A stretch of 6,674 nucleotides of DNA from Kouleothrix aurantiaca (GTDB taxonomy: Bacteria; Chloroflexota; Chloroflexia; Chloroflexales; Roseiflexaceae): contig LJCR01000125.1 of NCBI GenBank assembly GCA_001399705.1, forward strand, positions 1-6,674, read 5' to 3'. Positions 1-5,400 of the stretch are shown piece by piece. The position numbers and the translations under genes were made by a program. Under the pieces are notes generated by a model. It made no database searches. It was not told the DNA's origin and saw only the letters and a list, made by a program, of their open reading frames with translations. Positions within the stretch are counted from its first letter, which is position 1. Each line of letters starts with the position of its first letter.

Positions 1-248
1 CGATAGTACACGTACTTTCCGCGACGTTCACTCGTCACAAATCCGCAGTGACGCAAACACTGCAAGTGAATTGAGGCGCGTCCCTGAGAGATACCAGTAC
101 AACTGACAAGCTCGCTCACATTGTATTCGTCGTCTAGAAGGAGCAGTAGGATTTGTAATCTCGCTGGCTCGCTGATACCGGCGAAGACCCGCGCCAGCAG
201 CGTTACATCGGTGAATTCAGATATCACAGCAGGAGATGAGAGAGACAT
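1..248 (-). CDS. ArsR/SmtB-family metal-responsive repressor, CmtR-like (C-terminus cut by window edge)
   Basis: The visible 82 residues form a winged-helix regulator. A dimerisation helix (FAGISEPARLQILLLLL, about 22-38) is followed by the helix-turn-helix (NVSELVSCTGISQGRASIHL, about 43-62) and the start of the wing (SERRGKYVYY). The recognition helix ends HLQCLRHCGF. Its Cys64 and Cys68 form a CxxxC pair at the place where Mycobacterium CmtR (Cd/Pb sensor) has LSCLRGCGLV with ligands Cys57 and Cys61. CmtR's third ligand, near the C-terminus, would lie outside this window. Such proteins repress metal efflux or detoxification genes until metal binds; a soft metal such as Cd or Pb is an inference. 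The start is uncertain. ATG at 248 is annotated, but an in-frame GTG at 257 lies 6 nt after AAGG and may be the true start. The gene has its own promoter and operator upstream. The regulated cargo is probably beyond base 1. Confidence 0.85.
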   Translation of the reverse strand, partial: MSLSSPAVISEFTDVTLLARVFAGISEPARLQILLLLLDDEYNVSELVSCTGISQGRASIHLQCLRHCGFVTSERRGKYVYY

Positions 249-266
249 TGTTTCCACATAGAACCT

Positions 267-294
267 TATCAAATTCGCTTAGACGAATATGATA
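267..294. promoter_or_regulatory. Palindromic operator for the ArsR-type repressor
   Basis: Read on the minus strand this is TATCA-N-ATTCG-N6-CGAAT-N-TGATA. Ten positions on each side pair exactly, and the innermost T/A pair also matches. It overlaps the -10 hexamer (289-294) and runs through the expected transcription start towards the start codon. Bound protein there would block RNA polymerase. ArsR/SmtB dimers usually bind such interrupted palindromes in their own promoters, so autorepression relieved by metal is the natural reading. The binding itself is inferred. Confidence 0.75.
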
Positions 295-317
295 CTGCCG
301 ATTTTGGCGATTGTCAA
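289..317 (-). promoter_or_regulatory. Sigma-70-type promoter of the ArsR-type gene
   Basis: On the minus strand there is a perfect -35 TTGACA (312-317), a 17-nt spacer (295-311) and a -10 TATCAT (289-294, five of six consensus bases). Transcription should start near 282, giving a short leader to the GTG at 257 or the ATG at 248. The -10 sits inside the palindromic operator. Confidence 0.8.
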
Positions 318-446
318 AGTGCCGTATGCCATCATCTGCTTTGCGCACGTCACGAACCAGATGGCGCAGCAAGGAGATGATTTCGAGACAGGGCCAGAGC
401 AGGGTAGCCACACCGCGCTTGTTCCTATCTTCCAACGTCAGCGAAG

Positions 447-1031
447 CTAAGACGAGGGGATTTCCGGCATCTCTATGCGTGATAGGGAGCGGTAAAAAGT
501 CGCACGAGAGACATCGAAGGTGCGGCAAATATCCTTAACTGAATTCCTCTTATCGTTATAAAGGGCGAGAGCCATTGCAAGCTTCTTCTGATCGTTGAGC
601 CCTTTTGCCCGTGGCCTGCCACCTTTTCGACCCCGTGCTCTGGCGGCTGCAAGGCCAGCCTGCGTCCGCTCCCGGATTAGGTCGCGCTCAAACTCAGCCA
701 AAGCCCCGAAGAAATGAAAGATGAGCCTACCACTGCTCGTCGTAGTATCTATGTTTTCGGTGACGCTCCGAAAACCAATATCGCGTGCGTCAAGTTTGGT
801 CACCAGTTCGATAAGGTTTTTAAGCGAGCGTCCGAGGCGATCAAGCTTCCACACCACAAGCACGTCACCTTGGCGCATGTAGCTCAGCGCCTCCTGCAAC
901 CCTGGCCGCTCGGCTTTCGCACCACTCATCGTGTCGAAATATATTTCCTCGCACCCTGCCTTAGTAAGCGCGTCCTTCTGCAAATCCAGAGTCTGCTCTT
1001 GAGTCGAGACGCGGGCGTACCCGATGGTCAT
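447..1031 (-). CDS. Small serine recombinase (resolvase/invertase family)
   Basis: This complete 194-residue protein has the usual length for Tn3-type resolvases and DNA invertases. The catalytic domain opens with GYARVST, with nucleophile Ser9 and Arg7. ERPG (Arg42) and KLDRLGRSL (Arg65, Arg68) supply the other active-site arginines. The long E helix follows (about 101-136, with EFERDLIRERT). The C-terminal helix-turn-helix is at about 164-183 (VKDICRTFDVSRATFYRSL). These enzymes cut and rejoin DNA at paired sites through a 5' phosphoserine link, resolving cointegrates or plasmid multimers or inverting segments. The ATG at 1031 has AAAGG only 2 nt upstream, a close spacing, but the N-terminal catalytic motif fixes the frame and start. 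Inverted repeats directly upstream look like its res site, as in Tn3-family elements where the resolvase also represses its own promoter. No transposase or terminal inverted repeat is visible, so transposon, plasmid or orphan status is open. Confidence 0.93.
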   Translation of the reverse strand: MTIGYARVSTQEQTLDLQKDALTKAGCEEIYFDTMSGAKAERPGLQEALSYMRQGDVLVVWKLDRLGRSLKNLIELVTKLDARDIGFRSVTENIDTTTSSGRLIFHFFGALAEFERDLIRERTQAGLAAARARGRKGGRPRAKGLNDQKKLAMALALYNDKRNSVKDICRTFDVSRATFYRSLSRIEMPEIPSS

Positions 1032-1042
1032 AACCTTTCAAC

Positions 1043-1176
1043 TATCTCAAAACTCGTGTTGAAATACAAGGGGTAAGACATAGATTTTGAGATCAATAGT
1101 GAGACAGCAGGTGTTGGCCGAGCAGGCAAAAACCCTACCGATGGGCGAGAGTCTCAAAAATATTCGTTTTTGAGAC
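1043..1176. other. Putative res recombination site (resolvase subsites)
   Basis: Distal to the gene, 1151-1160 GTCTCAAAAA and 1167-1176 TTTTTGAGAC form a perfect 10-bp inverted repeat with a 6-bp centre. Next to the start codon, half-sites TATCTCAAAAC (1043-1053) and GTGTTGAAATA (1056-1066; complement TATTTCAACAC, 9 of 11 identical) flank a 2-bp centre. Between them are TTTTGAGAT (1085-1093) and TAGTGAGACA (1097-1106), which may belong to a middle subsite that I cannot delimit. The repeated TCTCAAAA arm, the roughly 24-26 bp subsites and the position just upstream of the recombinase match Tn3-type res. By the gamma-delta order the distal perfect palindrome would be crossover site I and the proximal one site III. 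That assignment is inferred. Confidence 0.6.
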
Positions 1177-1254
1177 GATAGAGATCGGCGGTGCCGTACG
1201 TAAGGGTGTGATACTTGAAGAAATGCGAAGATGTTTGTATGGAGAGTGGCGTTA

Positions 1255-1281
1255 CTTCGCCTAAGTGGTACTTAGACGAAG
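1255..1281. repeat. Inverted repeat in the intergenic gap
   Basis: Arms CTTCGCCTAAGT (1255-1266) and ACTTAGACGAAG (1270-1281) pair at 11 of 12 positions around a 3-bp centre. The right arm contains CTTAGACGAA, which also occurs exactly at 278-287 inside the ArsR-type operator. No T-run follows on either strand, so it is not an obvious terminator. It could be a regulator-binding palindrome or a chance hairpin. The rest of the 1177-1415 gap holds only very short frames. Confidence 0.45.
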
Positions 1282-1405
1282 AACAGGATAGCACACCCGA
1301 AAACAGGTAGGCAAGCGGAGCTGCCATATTGGTCTTTAGAGAGGGAAACCTCGCTCGAAAATCTTCGTATATACACGTGTGATCTGCAAGCGTGTGGGAA
1401 AGAAC

Positions 1406-1410
1406 GGAGG
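1406..1410 (+). promoter_or_regulatory. Ribosome binding site GGAGG deciding the start at 1416
   Basis: GGAGG lies 5 nt before ATG 1416. The frame is open back to a GTG at 1392, but that codon has no comparable site before it, so 1416 is preferred. Confidence 0.75.
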
Positions 1411-1415
1411 TTTAC

Positions 1416-2087
1416 ATGAAGAAATTGAACATCAGCTTTGACCGGATAATGAGTATCATCGCGCTCACAGCTGGAGTAGTGGCCTTACTCTTTTCGTTCC
1501 AAGCGAATCAACTTGCAAAAGAAGCTAATCAAATTGCGCTGCAACAGGCTATGGCACGAGTTGTCGTCCTGAACGCGAGTGACGGTGGTAGCGGCAGTGA
1601 TAATTACATTACTTGCAGGCATGATATTCGAGTTACAAATCTTGGCGGTGCTGCTACCGCATTAGTGGGGTTCGACGGGACGATAACTTTCAAGTACAAG
1701 AAGCTAATCGCAGAAAGCTCAGGTGAGCATTTTGCGTTTAATCGTAGCCGAATCATTCCAGATGTAGGTGATTTCTATATTACGCTCATGGCTCCAAGCA
1801 GCCCTGGAGAAGTATTGAAACTCGAAGAGATCGCAGGAAAAAACGAGCAACCTCTTCCGCTCTCTATCGATTCATTCGCCACGGTCGATTTTGGCACGAA
1901 ATTTCGGTATGTTATTGATCGATCGGAGTACGAGATTGACTCTGGCTACAGGCTTGACTCACAAAATGTTTTACGAAAGTTTCCCTTGCCTGGATACACC
2001 CCCATTGAGGTTGAGTACACACTTCATATGGCGTCAGGTCAGAGTGTGACGACTCCTAAACTATCGTGCTACTACATCAAACAATAA
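1416..2087 (+). CDS. Membrane-anchored protein of unknown function
   Basis: I do not recognise this 223-residue protein. A short basic N-terminus (MKKLNISFDR) precedes one hydrophobic helix (about 11-29). A polar helical stretch rich in A, N and Q (ANQLAKEANQIALQQA, 30-45) follows, then a domain of about 175 residues with alternating beta-like patterns (for example RVTNLGGAATALVGFDGTITFKYK). The positive-inside rule favours a cytoplasmic N-terminus with the large domain outside. The only two cysteines seen outside the helix, Cys67 and Cys218, could form a disulfide there. There is no lipobox and no cleavage site, so it should stay anchored. The start is set by GGAGG 5 nt upstream. A TATATA at 1368-1373 might be a -10, without a good -35. 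The gene is AT-richer than the large wall gene (24 of 60 GC at 1681-1740). It converges with the miniprotein gene 32 bp away, and no terminator is visible. Confidence 0.85.
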   Translation: MKKLNISFDRIMSIIALTAGVVALLFSFQANQLAKEANQIALQQAMARVVVLNASDGGSGSDNYITCRHDIRVTNLGGAATALVGFDGTITFKYKKLIAESSGEHFAFNRSRIIPDVGDFYITLMAPSSPGEVLKLEEIAGKNEQPLPLSIDSFATVDFGTKFRYVIDRSEYEIDSGYRLDSQNVLRKFPLPGYTPIEVEYTLHMASGQSVTTPKLSCYYIKQ

Positions 2088-2119
2088 GTAGCATCACTTA
2101 GCGATTGGGCGGGAAGGGT

Positions 2120-2299
2120 TTAGTGCTTGTCTGAGCCTGAAGAATAACGAGACTGCGTCTTCGATATTGCCTCAACGTCGTCAATGTCTCCATTGAACCC
2201 GCTGCTTAGAAGGCCATCGCCAAACTTGAGGAACAATATTGCCAGGACGGCGCTGATGACAACCAGCGCGGGCCAAACCCAAATGGGAAGTGCCAACAT
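2120..2299 (-). CDS. Single-pass membrane miniprotein (59 aa), unknown
   Basis: This short frame runs from ATG 2299 to TAA 2120-2122. It encodes MLALPIWVWPALVVISAVLA, then ILFLKFGDGLLSSGFNGDID and a polar tail ending SGSDKH. Residues about 5-25 form one strongly hydrophobic helix with tryptophans near its start. The remaining 34 or so residues are polar, with an acidic patch (GDIDDVEA). GGAGG (2304-2308) lies 4 nt before the ATG, and a perfect TATAAT lies about 37 nt upstream of it. Together with the coherent membrane-plus-tail design, this supports a real gene despite its size. It is separated from the large wall gene by that gene's terminator, so it is probably transcribed alone. No family is recognised. 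Small membrane proteins of this kind often modulate a larger membrane partner, but nothing here identifies one. Confidence 0.65.
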   Translation of the reverse strand: MLALPIWVWPALVVISAVLAILFLKFGDGLLSSGFNGDIDDVEAISKTQSRYSSGSDKH

Positions 2300-2335
2300 A
2301 TGACCTCCATTTCTGCTCTCGTTAAAGGCTTGGAT

Positions 2336-2341
2336 ATTATA
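2336..2341 (-). promoter_or_regulatory. Putative -10 box of the miniprotein gene
   Basis: The minus strand reads a perfect TATAAT. With 17-nt spacing the -35 would be TCACCA (three of six consensus bases), so this promoter is weak or needs an activator. The leader to the ATG at 2299 would be about 30 nt. Confidence 0.5.
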
Positions 2342-2392
2342 CTGCCTGCCGGCACTGCTGGTGAGCGCGCCCGCCTCAACCTAGCTCAGTGC

Positions 2393-2438
2393 AATAAAAA
2401 AGGCGCTGACAGAGTGATTGCTCACTCGGCCAACGCCT
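2393..2438 (-). terminator. Rho-independent terminator of the large wall gene
   Basis: On the minus strand AGGCGTTGGCCGAGTGA (2438-2422), loop GCAA (a GNRA tetraloop) and TCACTCTGTCAGCGCCT (2417-2401) form a 17-bp stem. It has two G-T wobbles and one mismatch, and TTTTTATT follows. It starts 7 nt past the stop codon at 2446 and closes the 1308-residue gene's transcript. Confidence 0.9.
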
Positions 2439-2445
2439 GGTTTGA

Positions 2446-5400
2446 TTAGTGCTGGATTGTAGTTTCGTCGTTGAGGTTTAACTCATTGCCGAAGTTGTCC
2501 GCAATCCAGAGGTCGTACTCCAACACCGCGCCGTCGTCGATGTAGTCGGTCGGATAATCGACCTCCCACAATCCGCTGGTCGCGTTGTAGGTCAAGTACA
2601 TATCGTCATAGTACTCGCCATCGAGATAGAAGACGACTTCAACATATGCCACGCCCGCATAGTTGTCGTCGGCGTCCACCCGCAGCTCGAACACCTCGTC
2701 CACGGTTGACGGCGGGTTCACCACCGAGGCCGTAGGCGGCTCCAAGTCGCCTTGGGTGCTAAAGCTCACCTGGTCAAGGGTGATTTGCTGCGCTGACGCC
2801 GCGAGCAGGTAGTATTGCAGCCCGACCTTGGCCACGCTACCGCTGCTCGGGGTGTAGGAGAACTGCTTCCAGCCGTCGAAGGCGGTCGTGATGTTCCCCT
2901 TCCACTGACCCGAGATCCAGTTCCCACCCGAGTCGTACTCGTCGATGTAGAACCCAAACTCGCTACCGGCGGTGCTTGATTTGACATAGGTGCGCCAGTA
3001 GTAGGTCTGCGACGGGTCAACGGGGAGCTGTTCGCTGAACAGGAACTTGTTGCTTGGCGGATTGGCCGGGAAGACCACGGAGTTTGTCCCGTTGCTGCCC
3101 TGGCCCTGCGTGTTGACCACCAAGTAGTTCGTGTCGCCAGTCCAGTTGAGTACCCAACCGTTCTCCAGCTGCTCAAAGCTGGAGTTGAGTAGGGCGTTGT
3201 CTTTGACCGACAGATGCACCCCATCGACGTAGACAGTGCCGGTCGCGCTCGCCGTCAGATAGAATTGCCAGCTCGCTTTCTTCACCGAGCCTGACGAAGG
3301 CACGTAGGTGAAGTTGTACTCGCGAACACGGTTGAGGCTCGCCGCCCCTTTCCACTGACCGGAAATCCAGTTGCCGGAGGCGTCGTATTCGTCAACATAG
3401 AAGCCAAACTCACCGCTGGTGAGCGCTTCGGTGTTGGCGAACGCCTTGAACACGTAGGTCAGTGCGCTGTCCACCGGCAGCTGCGGTGCGAAGAGATGCG
3501 CAGCCTGCGCTCCACCCACGAACTTGATTGAATGCTGTGCTTGCGGGTAGGCACCATGCGTGCCGCTGTCGCTCGTCACCAGTGACGATTGACTGGTCGT
3601 CCACCCGCCCGAAATGCCTGATTGGAACTGGTTGTTCGGGAACAGGTTGACCTGCTTCGTTTCGACCTCGTCCAGCACCTGGTGTACGGTTTTCACCGGC
3701 ACCTGCTTTTGGTTGAGGTACTGGGCGATAGCCGCCAGGTCGGCGGTCGAAGTGGCATACGGTTCTTCGGGGTCAGGCTCATCGGCGATGATGTGGAAGA
3801 CCAAAACGAGCCATTCGCCACGCACCGTCGCCCGGTCAATCCAGTTGTAGACCTGCTGAAGCGACGTATCGCGTTCAACCGACTTCACCTGGAGCCAATA
3901 CCGGTCGTGCGGGAAGACGTTGAGATTGTCGCGATCCCAGAACCCGCGATGGGCCTCGTAGCGCTTGGCAATCTCGCGCACGGTCGGGCTGTTGTATGAG
4001 CCGAACGGCGTCGCGAACGTCGTCACACTCAGGCTATGGTCGGTCAGCGCCTGCTTGCTGTTGGCCACCTCGTCAGTCATTGCTGCTTCCGAGAGGGTCG
4101 GTAGCTCAGCGTGGGTCACGCTATGCGCGCCGATTTCCCAGCCGTAGGTGTTCTGAAGTGATTGGATTTGAGACCACGTCATAAATCCAGTCGTGCCAGT
4201 CCACCCGGTTGTAACGTAGGCTACCCCAGGGAAGTTGTACTGACTGAGAACAGGTCGCGCCTCTGTGTAGGCGCTCTCGAACCCGTCATCGAACGTCAGT
4301 GAGACCATCCCCCGCCCGAGTGAGAAATCTTGGATGGTGGTTTGGTACAGGCCGGAGATTTGGCCTGCATTCCCTGGTTCGTCTTGTGCCCAGAACAGGT
4401 ACTCAATCACCTGGCCGGTGTTGTACGAGCTGGTGTTGTAGGTCGCCACCCAGCCGCCACCGGTGTTCGTCATCGGCACCTGCGTGAAGCTGCCGCCTTG
4501 CGGGCGGACATGCATCGTCACCCAGCTCACCGGATTGGCGTCCTCGACGAGCATATTGACCGCCAGAGTGTTGTCCACCCCAGGCGGCAGGTCAATCGCG
4601 GAAATCGTCGGGATGGCTTGGTCGTTCTGAACCGTTGCCGAGTAAAGCCCGGAGATTTGTGCCGCGTTGCCCGCGCTGTCCTGCGCCCAGAACAGATACT
4701 CAATCACCTGGCCGTTTGAATAGCCGAGGGTGTTGAGCGTCGTCTCCCACATACCATTGACCAGTGACATACTCACGCCTGTGAAGCCGCCGCCGGGTAG
4801 CCGGTAGTGGAACTGCACCCAGTTGATGCTCGACGCATTGTCGGTCACTTGGACGCGCGGCTTGAATGTGTTGACCGCAGTGTCTCTTAGCTGGGTTGTA
4901 CCGAGCGAAGGCGCGATGGTGTCAGGATTGGTGTTCGGGTCGCAGCCCGATTGGGCGTGCGCCACCGAAACGCCCGTCAGATGGTCAAAGACGCCAGCGA
5001 GTGTGAGGCCGGAAGAAGACGGAGCCGAAGCACTAGGATTGCACACAAGCTCTGTTGTTGCAACACAGTCTTGACCGTCCTGACACTTAATCGTTCCCCC
5101 CTCGAAGCGCTGGTATGTGACGCCAGTCTCAAAATATACCTGGCTTTTCGGATGTCCGAGGAAAGACCGCGTGCCGTCCATATCCCAATATTTTCCATAC
5201 ACACGACCATAGGTGGCAAAGGTGCCGAGGCCGGCTTTGGAGTATATTTGGCCGTGCTCGAACTGCTGGTAGTGTCCGGTGGTTTGGTTCGGGCTGGATT
5301 GACTAACTCCCGTGTCGTCCTCATCACCAGTCGGCGCTCCAAGTACCTTCCACCAGTTTTGTATGGCCAAGTACTCGTCGCGAATGTTACCAACAACCGC

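Noticed and set aside
217..528. Minus-strand open frame of 103 codons between resolvase and repressor
   Set aside because: It overlaps the 3' end of the resolvase, runs through the repressor's promoter and operator and into its coding start in another frame, and resembles no protein family.
714..1076. Plus-strand open frame of 120 codons
   Set aside because: It is antisense to the resolvase catalytic domain, and its sequence is explained by that gene.
1211..1264. Very short plus-strand frames in the intergenic gap
   Set aside because: They are under 20 codons, with no clear RBS spacing and no recognisable protein features.
1373..1380. ACACGTGT palindrome upstream of the membrane-anchored gene
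   Set aside because: An 8-bp palindrome is expected by chance in a window this long, and nothing else marks it as an operator.
1392..1415. Longer start (GTG 1392) for the membrane-anchored protein
   Set aside because: There is no good ribosome site before 1392, while ATG 1416 has GGAGG at 5 nt and gives a normal short basic N-terminus before the membrane helix.
2088..2119. Possible terminator between the convergent genes
   Set aside because: No stem followed by a T-run could be found on either strand.
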